A stretch of DNA of 64,000 nucleotides from Natronocalculus amylovorans (GTDB taxonomy: Archaea; Halobacteriota; Halobacteria; Halobacteriales; Haloferacaceae), in contig NZ_JAKRVX010000002.1 of the NCBI RefSeq assembly GCF_023638035.1, forward strand, positions 558,001-622,000, in the 5' to 3' direction. This document shows positions 39,807-48,018 of the stretch, in pieces (the first letter of the stretch is position 1; every line of letters starts with the position of its first letter). The translations under genes and the position numbers were made by a program. The notes beneath the pieces are model-generated. The model was given only the letters and a program-made list of their open reading frames with translations, made no database searches and was not told where the DNA came from.

Positions 39807-40664
39807 CTACCCGTGGACACCACCTGTCTCTGGGCGATCGGGAACTGATGCACGACCGAACTCGCCGGGGATCGAGACATCACTTGGGAGGATGATTCGT
39901 CGTTCAGTGTACGAGAGGCCATTCTTGCGCTCTTGTTTGCGTCTAATCGCAATGCGATTCTTGGTAAGGTCCAAGAGGGCGTCGATCGTCCTCGAAACGA
40001 GTTTCTTCGCATAGCTCTCTGAGACACCGGGATCTTGACGGCGAATCCACTGTTTGAGATCGCTTGCTTTCACGAACTCACGGATTGTTTGGGAGCCGTT
40101 CTTCCATGGGTTATCCCCAACCGTGTCGTCGGCTCTCGCTTTCCAGAGTTTGGCTGCAAGTCGTGCTGGGCGTGAGGAGGTTGTCGATCGAAGCAGATTC
40201 TCGTCTAATCGAGCGAGTTGTTGAACAGGGAGCAGATCACCGTGTGCGAGCTGAATTTGGCCACCCCGATCGAGCGGGTCCTCGCCGTTCGGGAGCCGAA
40301 AGTACTGCTTGCCGTCGTCTTTGGTCAGTTTTTCAAGTTTGTTGTCATGTACGTCGATCGTCCGCGTGTCAACATGTGCGGTTTCGAGATGCGCCCCTTT
40401 TTCGAGTTCTCTGGATTGGAGCGCCTCAATTCGGTCTTTGTTCAGGTGTGACTTCTTTGCGATCGCATCCGTCTTTGCATCGGTGGCATCGATGCGGCGC
40501 TCGTGTTCAGCAAGCTCTTCTCGAAGTTGATCGTTTTCGGCTTCAACCTCCTCAATTCGTGTTTTGAGTGCCTCATTCTCAGCAACTGTCTCTTCGAGTT
40601 CTGCGAGCCGATCGGTGAGTTGGTCGATCGTCGCGTGGAGCCGGTCGATTCTTTCGATCGTCAT
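39807..40664 (-). CDS. Coiled-coil protein of possible mobile-element origin
   Basis: 285 residues. Residues 1-80 are a strong coiled coil (IDRLHATIDQLTDRLAELEETVAENEALKTRIEEVEAENDQLREELAEHE). The middle third is Asp/Lys-rich (VDVH-type, RLPNGEDPLDRGGQIQLAHGDLLPVQQLARLDE). Residues 185-285 look like a helical DNA-binding segment (KNGSQTIREFVKASDLKQWIRRQDPGVSESYAKKLVSRTIDALLDLTKNRIAIRRK). I do not recognise a named family. Higher GC than neighbours and inverted repeats at both ends suggest a plasmid- or virus-derived gene. A short inverted repeat lies inside its 3' end. Confidence 0.6.
   Translation of the reverse strand: MTIERIDRLHATIDQLTDRLAELEETVAENEALKTRIEEVEAENDQLREELAEHERRIDATDAKTDAIAKKSHLNKDRIEALQSRELEKGAHLETAHVDTRTIDVHDNKLEKLTKDDGKQYFRLPNGEDPLDRGGQIQLAHGDLLPVQQLARLDENLLRSTTSSRPARLAAKLWKARADDTVGDNPWKNGSQTIREFVKASDLKQWIRRQDPGVSESYAKKLVSRTIDALLDLTKNRIAIRRKQERKNGLSYTERRIILPSDVSIPGEFGRASVPDRPETGGVHG
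39811..39828. repeat. 18-bp inverted partner of the 39617-39634 segment
   Basis: CCGTGGACACCACCTGTC here is the exact reverse complement of 39617-39634. The two are 194 bp apart. This copy overlaps the last codons of the coiled-coil gene. Confidence 0.85.
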
Positions 40665-40975
40665 TGTACCTGCTCCTCCTGCTCGATTGTGGTCACTGGG
40701 TGCTGTGTGTCACGGTGATGAGAAACGATCGCACAAATCGATCGAGCTGCGTTCGCAAAACTAGTCGAAACGGTTTCCTGTTGGTGTGTCGTAGCTGTCA
40801 TTGCCTGATCACAGGCACAGGTCTGGTGTTGTCGCACCAGGCCACATTTTCATGGCGTGCTGTGCCGTTGTTGTGTCAGATGAGTCTAGCGATGTAAATA
40901 GGTACTGATCGAGTGCATGTTCCGCGGAGGAGCGGAACACACCTTTTCCCTCTTGCACTCCTAGAGGACAGTATT
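40665..40975. other. Intergenic stretch with three hairpins
   Basis: 311 bp between divergent genes. Hairpins are GCCTG-ATCA-CAGGC at 40803-40816, CTGGTG-TTGTCG-CACCAG at 40823-40840 and TGTTCCGC-GGAGGA-GCGGAACA at 40918-40939. The last, an 8-bp perfect stem, lies about 37 bp before the pirin start. Confidence 0.6.
40918..40939. repeat. 8-bp-stem hairpin ahead of the pirin gene
   Basis: Arms TGTTCCGC (40918-40925) and GCGGAACA (40932-40939), loop GGAGGA. It could be an operator for a dimeric repressor of the downstream gene, or the end of a small element. Confidence 0.7.
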
Positions 40976-41728
40976 GTGAGCCATTCTACGAGCAAAGACC
41001 TCTACAAAGCACCGCGGACGGATATCAGCCAGAACCAAGGCAAGTTTAGGATTCATTTCAACTTTCCCGGTCGGAATCATCCAACGCATGATGATCATGG
41101 CTATGGACCGCTTTCAGCGGTTGTAGAGTCGTTCATGGATCCGGGGACGCTCATTCGAATGCACCCACACCAGAACGAAGAGATCATTTCGTGGGTTCCA
41201 ACGGGCGTAATGCGCCATGACGATCGAGACGGAAACAAACTCGTCACCGACCAGGACCATCTGATGATTATGGGGGCTGGCTCGGGTTTTTGGCACGCAG
41301 AAGAGACGCTACAAGATGATCCACCGCTGCGGATGTTACAGATATTTGTCCGGCCACACAGTCTCGGGCTTCCACCCACAATTCAACACGAGGAGATACC
41401 GGATCCAACACCAAACGAGTGGCGGACACTCTTCGGGCCGGAAGGCACTGACAACGCACTCACGGTTCGTAATGATGTGTTCCTCCATGACATTCACCTA
41501 GCAGATGGTGCGAGCGTCGCGCTTCCAACACAGCCCGACTGGGATACCTATTTTTATGTGTTTGAGGGCTCGATCGAGGCAGACAGCCGCTCATTCAACG
41601 AGGCAGAGAGTGGACTCTACGTCGGGGGAGATGAGCTTCGCCTGACTGCAACCGCGGATTCGATCGTCGTTGCGTTTGTCATCAATCCTGCTGCACCGAT
41701 TACGAAGCAGGGGACGATCGGTCGGTAA
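40976..41728 (+). CDS. Pirin-family bicupin
   Basis: 250 residues from a GTG at 40976 (VSHSTSKDLYKAPRTDISQNQGKF). An earlier in-frame GTG at 40913 falls beside a hairpin and adds unlike residues. The metal-binding cupin motif is HPHQNEEIISWVPTGVMRHDDRDGN, with the expected His and Glu. It could be a quercetinase-like dioxygenase or a redox-sensing regulator, as for other pirins. It stands alone, followed by a hairpin at 41752-41771 that may terminate it. Confidence 0.85.
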   Translation: MSHSTSKDLYKAPRTDISQNQGKFRIHFNFPGRNHPTHDDHGYGPLSAVVESFMDPGTLIRMHPHQNEEIISWVPTGVMRHDDRDGNKLVTDQDHLMIMGAGSGFWHAEETLQDDPPLRMLQIFVRPHSLGLPPTIQHEEIPDPTPNEWRTLFGPEGTDNALTVRNDVFLHDIHLADGASVALPTQPDWDTYFYVFEGSIEADSRSFNEAESGLYVGGDELRLTATADSIVVAFVINPAAPITKQGTIGR

Positions 41729-41742
41729 GTTACGGAAATGCA

Positions 41743-41776
41743 AGGAGAAAGCCCCGTGCTTTAGCGCGGGGAGGAT
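41743..41776 (+). mobile_element. Solo right-end / omega-RNA-3'-like remnant of an IS200/IS605-type element
   Basis: The sequence AAAGCCCCGTGCTTTAGCGC followed by GGGGAGGATG closely resembles the right end of haloarchaeal IS200/IS605 (TnpB-carrying) elements. The hairpin CCCCGTGC-TTTA-GCGCGGGG (41752-41771) has 8 pairs including one G-U. No tnpA or tnpB gene is nearby. It lies in the 49 bp between two convergent stops, so it may now act as a terminator. Confidence 0.6.
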
Positions 41777-41777
41777 G

Positions 41778-42989
41778 TCAATGCTCGTCCCATGTTGCGT
41801 TTGAGCGGTGCTGTGCGGCAACCATCTCGATGTCTCGCTGTGTGAGCAGTCCTGTTTCTGTAATCACACCCGAGAGCAACTCGCTCGACGTTCGATCGAA
41901 GAGTGGGTTCGAAACGGTGAGCGATTCAGGGCCAGTGTACAGATCCTCACGATCGCCATCTTCTTGATAGAACTCCAGCTCAGGCGCGATTTTATCCTGC
42001 GCAGACACAACATAGCGAGGGATTGACGCATCCGCTGCAGCAAGCATGAGCGATCGAGTGCCAACCTTGTTTACAACATCTCCGTTTGGTAAGATCGTAT
42101 CTGCACCAACAAGGACGGCGTCGACAGCTCCGTTTCCAATGTGCATCGCTGCTGCGGCGTCTGTTGTAACAGTTACGTCAATGCCTGCACGCACGAGTTT
42201 TTCAGCAGTTGTAACACCCTCGCACGCGGGGCGGGACTCGGTAACCATCGTTGGATGGCCGGCTCGAATAAGTGCGTCAATAACGGTCCCCGATCGAGAC
42301 AGCGTCAGTACGGTTCCAGAGAGGTGTTCGATAACGTTTTGTGCGGCACGACGATCGGCAGTCCCGGCAGCGTCAATTGCCTCAGTGGCCCGATCGTGGA
42401 CCTCGCGTGGCGTTGATGGCGCTTCCGATAGCACGCGGTTGATACGGTTTGAGACAACCGCCATCGTTGGCCGAGCGTTCACAAGCGATCGGGCAGTCGC
42501 GTGCACGGCTGCCATCTCATCTGCGACCGCCGCAGTATCTCGAAGTGCAGAGAGTGCCCGAATCGACAGTTCAGCAGAGCCATGCTCCTCATCAGCTGCG
42601 ATCGACGCCGATGTTGGAGCAACCGCTTGGTATGCCTCCCAGAGCCACGGCGGTGTCTCACGAGTTAACATCTCGGTTGGCGGACACCATTCGGTTGGAT
42701 TCGATGTCGTCGTCGATCGGGTTGTCGTATCAAACATAAACGGATACGCGGTCTGCTCGCCAGCAACAGTAGAGGCAGACAGTGGCTCACCAGCGTATGC
42801 AAGCGAAACCGCATTGACATCGACACCGATATCGGTCGTTACGGCACGCCGAGCAGCGGTGAGTGGTTGTTCATTCGCGCCAACATCGGTTGTATGCACA
42901 GTCCAATGTGGTGTATCGGTAGCCGTAGCCGACTGTTGGAACAACACATCACCACGGTTCCGCAGGAATGCCAATGCGATCGTGGACAT
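41778..42989 (-). CDS. NUDIX-like N-terminus fused to eIF2B-alpha-like domain
   Basis: 403 residues. The first 125 look like a NUDIX-type fold (MSTIALAFLRNRGDVLFQQSATATDTPHWTVHTTDVGA), but the GX5EX7REUXEEXGU box is not intact, so it is probably inactive. Residues 130-403 are IF2B-family, with VTTDAAAAMHIGNGAVDAVLVGADTILPNGDVVNKVGT and LEFYQEDGDREDLY. Archaeal relatives include ribose-1,5-bisphosphate isomerase and translation-factor-like proteins. Single gene, convergent with pirin, and stops beside the IS605-like hairpin. Confidence 0.82.
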   Translation of the reverse strand: MSTIALAFLRNRGDVLFQQSATATDTPHWTVHTTDVGANEQPLTAARRAVTTDIGVDVNAVSLAYAGEPLSASTVAGEQTAYPFMFDTTTRSTTTSNPTEWCPPTEMLTRETPPWLWEAYQAVAPTSASIAADEEHGSAELSIRALSALRDTAAVADEMAAVHATARSLVNARPTMAVVSNRINRVLSEAPSTPREVHDRATEAIDAAGTADRRAAQNVIEHLSGTVLTLSRSGTVIDALIRAGHPTMVTESRPACEGVTTAEKLVRAGIDVTVTTDAAAAMHIGNGAVDAVLVGADTILPNGDVVNKVGTRSLMLAAADASIPRYVVSAQDKIAPELEFYQEDGDREDLYTGPESLTVSNPLFDRTSSELLSGVITETGLLTQRDIEMVAAQHRSNATWDEH

Positions 42990-43107
42990 AGCTACCTATT
43001 CTCAGTCCTCCTACACGGTTGTTTGGATATACCAACATATTGACTAATACACCGGTGTCATTGACCACCATCGGCGGCCTTTTGCATCCGCCACCTAACG
43101 AACAGAT

Positions 43108-43863
43108 ATGGAACTGTTTGCCGTCCCCGACATCCCAGAAATTACAGACGGGGATGATCTTGCGGCGGTCATTGCCGACCGCGTTGAAGTTACACCAGAT
43201 GATGTGGTGTGTGTTGCGAGTACGATTGTCTCGAAGTCGGAAGGTCGGTTTGCAGATCTCTCAGCGTTTCCGGCAGGCCCACGAGCGCGGGAGATTGCAG
43301 CGAATCTCACCGAACTCACCGGCGACGACAAAGACCCAAGATTTGCACAGGCAGTGCTCGAAGAGAGCGTTGAGCTACTGATGGAGGCCCCGTTCTTGTT
43401 GACAGAGACACGGTTTGGCCACGTCGGGGTGAATGCAGGAATCGATCGCTCAAACGTCTCTGGACATGATCTACTGCTGCTTCCAAAGCAGCCCTCAAAG
43501 AGTGCTGCACGAATCAACGAGGCGCTTCCATGCAAAGGCGTTGTTGTAACTGATACGTGTGGTCGTCCATTCCGTCACGGCCAACGTGGGGTTGCAATCG
43601 GTTGGGCTGGGATTCCAGCAAGTCGTGACTGGCGAGGCCAGCCCGACCGAGATGGGAGAGAGCTTGGTGTCACGGTTCAAAACGTGATTGACGAACTTGC
43701 AGCGGCTGCAAACCTCGTTGCTGGGGAAGGTGCAGGTGGAACCCCAGTCGTTGTGGTTCGTGATTTCGAGTTTGGCGAGCTACCGGGAAGCGAGAATCAT
43801 TTCCGTGAGATTGAGACCGATTACGTTCGGCAAGCGCTACGAGACTGGGAGTATAGCGGCTAA
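43108..43863 (+). CDS. cofE: Coenzyme F420-0:L-glutamate ligase CofE
   Basis: 251 residues. Features are MELFAVPDIPEITDGDDLAAVIADRVEVTPDDVVCVASTIVSKSEGR, the DPRFAQAVLEES segment and the GRPFRHGQRGVAIGWAG block. The enzyme adds glutamates to F420-0 using GTP. The Mer-like F420 enzyme follows 30 bp downstream, so supply and use of F420 are linked in one transcript. It is divergent from the eIF2B-like gene. Confidence 0.92.
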   Translation: MELFAVPDIPEITDGDDLAAVIADRVEVTPDDVVCVASTIVSKSEGRFADLSAFPAGPRAREIAANLTELTGDDKDPRFAQAVLEESVELLMEAPFLLTETRFGHVGVNAGIDRSNVSGHDLLLLPKQPSKSAARINEALPCKGVVVTDTCGRPFRHGQRGVAIGWAGIPASRDWRGQPDRDGRELGVTVQNVIDELAAAANLVAGEGAGGTPVVVVRDFEFGELPGSENHFREIETDYVRQALRDWEYSG

Positions 43864-43893
43864 CTGAGCAAAGCTAGGCAATATACACAATAC

Positions 43894-44919
43894 ATGACAG
43901 ACAAACACGCACCAGTTGATGTAACGGATGTATCGTTAGGAATCGAACTCACACCCGAGCATCCGATCGATCGGATAACGGAGTTTGGTATTACTGCAGA
44001 GAACGCGGGATATGATGCCGTATTCTCTTCATGTCACTACAACAACCGTGACCCATACGCGGGGTTACACCGGATTGCAGCGGAAACCGAGTCGATCGCC
44101 ATTGGTCCCGGTGTGGCAAACCCATATGAAACGCACCCGGTAACGCTTGCATCGAAGATTGCAACGCTTGATGAAGCAAGCGATGGCCGTGCAGTATTCG
44201 GAATCGGTCCGGGAGATCCCTCGACGCTTCGGAATTTAGGCCTTGCAGAACAGCGCGGCCTTCGACCCGTCATTGAAGCGTTCAAAACCGCACAGCAGCT
44301 CTGGGCTGGCGATCGGGTGTCACAGGATGGAACATTCACGGCAACGAATGCAGGGCTCAACTATGAGCCACCGAGCGGTGCAGAGATTCCGGTATTAGTC
44401 GGTGGTGAAGGGCCACATATGTGTCGAATGGCCGGAAAGCACGCAGACGGACTTCTGTTCAATGGTTCACACCCGGACGATCTTCAGTGGGCACGTGGAC
44501 AAGTTGAACAGGGAATTGACGATCGGCCAGCCCATCGCGGCGAGTTTTCGCTGTATGCATACGCCAGTGTGAGTATCGCAGAAGATGCAGACCGTGCACG
44601 ATCGGCTGCTCGCCCGCCAGTAGCGTTCATCACTGCAGGTGCAGCACCGCCAGTGCTAGACCGACATGACATTGACACCGAGAGAGCCAGCGAGATCGGT
44701 GAGTTGATTAGCGAGGGTTCATTCAGCGGTGCATTCGATCGTGTGACGCCTGCAATGATAGACGCCTTCGCAATGACGGGAACGGTTGAGACAGTGAGCG
44801 ATCGGATGGCTGCCGTGTTAGAACACGCGGATGGAATCGTTGTTGGCTCGCCGCTTGGCCCTGATATTGCGGAGGCAATTCCGCTTGCAGCGTCCGCATT
44901 TGCAGCCGCAACAAACTAG
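43894..44919 (+). CDS. mer: Mer-like F420-dependent methylenetetrahydrofolate reductase
   Basis: 341 residues in the luciferase-like (LLM) F420 fold. Matches are SLGIELTPEHPIDRITEFGITAENAGYDAVFSSCHYNNRDPYAGLHRIA, ESIAIGPGVANPYETHPVTLASKIATLDEASDGRAVFGIGPGD and VLVGGEGPHMCRMAGKHADGLLFNG. Haloarchaea use it on tetrahydrofolate carriers. The stop overlaps the stop of the divergent-strand hydrolase by 3 bp (shared CTAG). Confidence 0.88.
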   Translation: MTDKHAPVDVTDVSLGIELTPEHPIDRITEFGITAENAGYDAVFSSCHYNNRDPYAGLHRIAAETESIAIGPGVANPYETHPVTLASKIATLDEASDGRAVFGIGPGDPSTLRNLGLAEQRGLRPVIEAFKTAQQLWAGDRVSQDGTFTATNAGLNYEPPSGAEIPVLVGGEGPHMCRMAGKHADGLLFNGSHPDDLQWARGQVEQGIDDRPAHRGEFSLYAYASVSIAEDADRARSAARPPVAFITAGAAPPVLDRHDIDTERASEIGELISEGSFSGAFDRVTPAMIDAFAMTGTVETVSDRMAAVLEHADGIVVGSPLGPDIAEAIPLAASAFAAATN

Positions 44920-46223
44920 CAAGACTGCTTGCTGCTCACAGATGCAAGCACTGAGAGCATCGTCACCCAAGCATCAGCGCTCGCTGTTGCATTTGCATAC
45001 GGTTCTCCACCAAGTGCAAGTTGGACGCCAGGAATCATCGGTGGCCCAACTGTCGACCCACCAAGCGGACGATACGGAACGCCTAACGCATGACCAGCTC
45101 TCGGATACGATTGATGCACAACATCAGCATCGAATCGCTCAGAAGCAAACTCACAAAGGCGTGTACTCGGCCACAGGCGATCGTCGCCACCGGAAAAAAG
45201 CAGCGTTGTGCCCGCAATTTGATCAAGATCGATTAGTGCAGCGTCCTGCGTCTCCTTGGATGCCGTTGTAAGTGCTCGTAGATACAGTTGATGCAGCGAA
45301 AATGGCGATCGAGTGAGAAGCGATCGCCCAGCCCGTATGAGAAATGAGGGCGGGGGGTTCAGCGCAAGCGCATCCATTGGCCCTGTTCGATCGGTCCATG
45401 CTGGCTGGGGGCTTCGAAAGCCATCTGGAACACCATCGAACCGAAGTGGACTCCCGGCCCAACTAATCGCAGTTGAGAGGCGCGGATCACGGGCAGCACT
45501 TGTGAGTGCAAGCTCGGCCCCTCGTGACCATCCGATAATCGCAATATTGGTGTCACGAACCTTTGGGTGTGTTTGCAACGCATCAAGAACAGGATCAAGT
45601 GTACGAATATCAATCTCTTCGAGCGTTTCAGGAAGGCCTTCAACACCAAAGTACGCTGGGGCAGCGACTGCATACCCTCGTGAGGCAAGTAGCCCGACTG
45701 GAAGCTGTGGAGGATACCCACCCTCAGACCCACCAAGAACAATCACACCAGGTGCAGCCTCAGCCTCCGTAGACAGCCATAAATCACCGACACAGTCGCC
45801 TTGTAACGGCGTTCGTGACACATCATCTGTTACGATCGTTCGTTCGATCGTTTTTGTACAACAGGCTTGTCCTGCAATCGCAACCGAGAGTGACGCTTCG
45901 ACCGTATGGACCGTCTCTGTGTGATCAGCATTTGGGGTTTCATCAATGCGCTGCATAGCCCAGAATGGAGCCATTGGCGATGGCTCTGGAACAAACGGTT
46001 CTGTTGGGGCAGTCGTTGCGAGGTTGACACAGCCAGTCTCATCTGTGTTGTAGGTGAGCACTGATTGGTATGTCCCATCAGCCAGCGGCATTGTGGTTGT
46101 CACTGCAACTGTTGTCGTAGGTGGACAACCACTAATGAGAATCTCAATAGGCTCATCGAACAACGGTTGGTCGTTGCTTACAGCGATTGTCGGTGTTGCT
46201 GCTGTAGTCGGTGTCTCGATCAT
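44916..46223 (-). CDS. BAAT-type alpha/beta hydrolase in the azole-peptide cluster
   Basis: 435 residues. Residues 1-140 are an Ig-like N-terminal domain, here carrying ACCTK and CVGD. The hydrolase domain has VIVLGGSEGGYP, nucleophile elbow IIGWSRGAELAL, Asp in LLFSGGDDRLWP and His in YPRAGHALGVPY. This is the BAAT / acyl-CoA thioesterase architecture with Ser rather than Cys as nucleophile. Its ATG overlaps the ABC ATPase stop by 4 bp. It should be translated with the exporter, and may hydrolyse or acylate the peptide product. The real substrate is unknown. Confidence 0.8.
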   Translation of the reverse strand: MIETPTTAATPTIAVSNDQPLFDEPIEILISGCPPTTTVAVTTTMPLADGTYQSVLTYNTDETGCVNLATTAPTEPFVPEPSPMAPFWAMQRIDETPNADHTETVHTVEASLSVAIAGQACCTKTIERTIVTDDVSRTPLQGDCVGDLWLSTEAEAAPGVIVLGGSEGGYPPQLPVGLLASRGYAVAAPAYFGVEGLPETLEEIDIRTLDPVLDALQTHPKVRDTNIAIIGWSRGAELALTSAARDPRLSTAISWAGSPLRFDGVPDGFRSPQPAWTDRTGPMDALALNPPPSFLIRAGRSLLTRSPFSLHQLYLRALTTASKETQDAALIDLDQIAGTTLLFSGGDDRLWPSTRLCEFASERFDADVVHQSYPRAGHALGVPYRPLGGSTVGPPMIPGVQLALGGEPYANATASADAWVTMLSVLASVSSKQSC

Positions 46224-47125
46224 TTCTCAGCTCCTGGTCGGTGTGCAATCAACGGCTCAACCTCAGTATAATACGCAAATAAGTCCCGAAACGATGGTTC
46301 AACGATCGAGCGACCGCTTACTTCCTCAACACCCGGTCGGACATCGGGATTCCGAGCAAACCCATGGAGAACGTCTCCATGTCTAACCCAGCGATCGCCG
46401 TAGATTGGAACCGATTCAGGAATTGGCGCTGTTGGTGATCGAGCAATGATCGGTGGAAGCGAGTCTCGAAGCGTTTGTGGTACGCCACTCACAGTAATTC
46501 CAGTATCAGTCATCACCAACAGCTCATCTGCAAGTTCTGCATCAACCGGTGTGTGGGTGGTAAAAACGACAGTTGTGCCAGCATCGCGTTTCGACCGGAT
46601 CACGTCGTGAACCGTCTGTACCATTGTGGGGTCAAGGTTTGCAGATGGTTCATCGAGGATGATGATTGGAACCGAAACCGAAAATGCGATCGTAAGTTCA
46701 AGCAGTTGCTGCATCCCACCGGAGTAGTTTCGAACCAACTCATCAAGATGTGGTGTGAGCTCAAATGTAGTGACCAAATCGCGCCATCGATCTGTTGCCG
46801 ATGGATGCAGTGACTGATAGAAATCGATCGTTTCACGCCCCGTCAGCCCAGGAAGTGCAAGTGAGCCTTGTGGGGCAAACACGTGTTGTGCCGTCCCTTC
46901 ATTAGTTCCCATCGTGATCGTCCCTGTGTCGGGAGCAAGTGCACCGCTAAGACAACAGAGCAAGATTGTCTTCCCGACTCCGTTTGGACCTGCAATCGCC
47001 GTTACTGTCTGTGGCTCGATCTCGATCGAAATATTATCAAGAAGCTGTGTTCCACCCAATGATTTTGAAATATTCATCGCTCTGATTGCTGGTGGATTGT
47101 GAGCGGTTCGATTACTCACCTGCAT
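46220..47125 (-). CDS. ABC exporter ATPase (first pair of the azole-peptide cluster)
   Basis: 301 residues from ATG 47125, overlapping the permease by 14 bp; the frame is open to 47173. Walker A is AGPNGVGKTILL, signature NYSGGMQQLLEL, Walker B IIILDEPSANLDP. The C-terminal 80 residues are an extra non-ATPase segment (IPESVPIYGDRWVRHGDVLHGFARNPDVRPG), which is unusual. It works with the permease encoded by 47112-47969, probably exporting the modified peptide or giving self-immunity. Confidence 0.88.
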   Translation of the reverse strand: MQVSNRTAHNPPAIRAMNISKSLGGTQLLDNISIEIEPQTVTAIAGPNGVGKTILLCCLSGALAPDTGTITMGTNEGTAQHVFAPQGSLALPGLTGRETIDFYQSLHPSATDRWRDLVTTFELTPHLDELVRNYSGGMQQLLELTIAFSVSVPIIILDEPSANLDPTMVQTVHDVIRSKRDAGTTVVFTTHTPVDAELADELLVMTDTGITVSGVPQTLRDSLPPIIARSPTAPIPESVPIYGDRWVRHGDVLHGFARNPDVRPGVEEVSGRSIVEPSFRDLFAYYTEVEPLIAHRPGAEK

Positions 47126-47969
47126 CACCGGCGTATAGCCACCTCCGAGCGAAGACAACCGCAATCGCAGCACTCAGAGAAATGTACCCACCAACAAGGG
47201 TCACCGTAGTACTGAGAGTGGGCATTGCAGGTGGGGTAAGGCCTGCATGGCTCCACTCTGCAACCACCAGTGCGTCTAAAATAACACGGGTTGTCAGCGT
47301 ATTTGGAATGATATTCAACAGCCCTTGAATCGCCTCTCCAGGGATCAGCCACGGCTGTGTACCGTTAAATCCGGTAACAAAGAACGCAATCATCACGATC
47401 GTCAACGTCACAAGATTCGTCTGCGATCGACCGTTTGTCAGCCGGACGACAAGCAACGCAATTGCAGTACAGAGCCCACAGAGCATTACGAGCATTGTAA
47501 GGACGATCGAAGTGGTTACCAACCACGAATGTTGCGGGGAAATATATGCGCCATCGAGAACACCGACAGCGAGCACCGACCCAAACGCGCCGACACCAAG
47601 GAGGACGCTCCCAATGAATCGGCCAAATAGGTCGGCTTCAGGAACGATCGGGTACGATCGAAGCCCACGATAGCGCTTCTCCTCTAAGTCCCGAGTGAGT
47701 TCGCCTGCAAATCCGACCAAGCAGACAGTGAGCGCACCGAAGATACCGAAGGTAACTGCTTGTGTTGTTTTGATCACTGCAAGCGTATCAGGAGCTGTAT
47801 CAGCCGGAAGCTGCGGAAGCACGAGCAGATACATCGTGAGGAGATACCAGCAGGTCGGCCAGAGAGCACTCCAAAACAGAGCGGCACGATCGCGAAGCGA
47901 CACACGAATATGGCGCCGTGCAAACGCATGCGATTGTGCGATCGCTGGGGGAAGCGAAGCGTCGGTCAT
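47112..47969 (-). CDS. ABC-2-type permease (first pair)
   Basis: 285 residues from ATG 47969 (MTDASLPPAIAQSHAFARR). The frame runs to 48161 but a TATA box at 47991-48000 sets the start. Six membrane helices. YGIFGA-type (FGIFGALTVCLVG), FVTGFNGT, IPNTLTTRVILDA and AGLTPPAMPT blocks recur in the second permease (52434-53294), so the two are paralogues. It forms the channel for the ATPase encoded next. Confidence 0.85.
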   Translation of the reverse strand: MTDASLPPAIAQSHAFARRHIRVSLRDRAALFWSALWPTCWYLLTMYLLVLPQLPADTAPDTLAVIKTTQAVTFGIFGALTVCLVGFAGELTRDLEEKRYRGLRSYPIVPEADLFGRFIGSVLLGVGAFGSVLAVGVLDGAYISPQHSWLVTTSIVLTMLVMLCGLCTAIALLVVRLTNGRSQTNLVTLTIVMIAFFVTGFNGTQPWLIPGEAIQGLLNIIPNTLTTRVILDALVVAEWSHAGLTPPAMPTLSTTVTLVGGYISLSAAIAVVFARRWLYAGDAGE

Positions 47970-47990
47970 ACAGCCGCTGTGCTCGGTATC

Positions 47991-48000
47991 AAATATAAAT
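47991..48000. promoter_or_regulatory. Bidirectional TATA box between permease and CPBP protease
   Basis: AAATATAAAT is nearly symmetric. Its centre is about 26 bp from the permease ATG (47969, minus strand) and about 24 bp from ATG 48019 (plus strand). Both transcripts could be leaderless from the same element. Confidence 0.65.
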
Positions 48001-48018
48001 TCGAGGTGGCCGGGGTTG

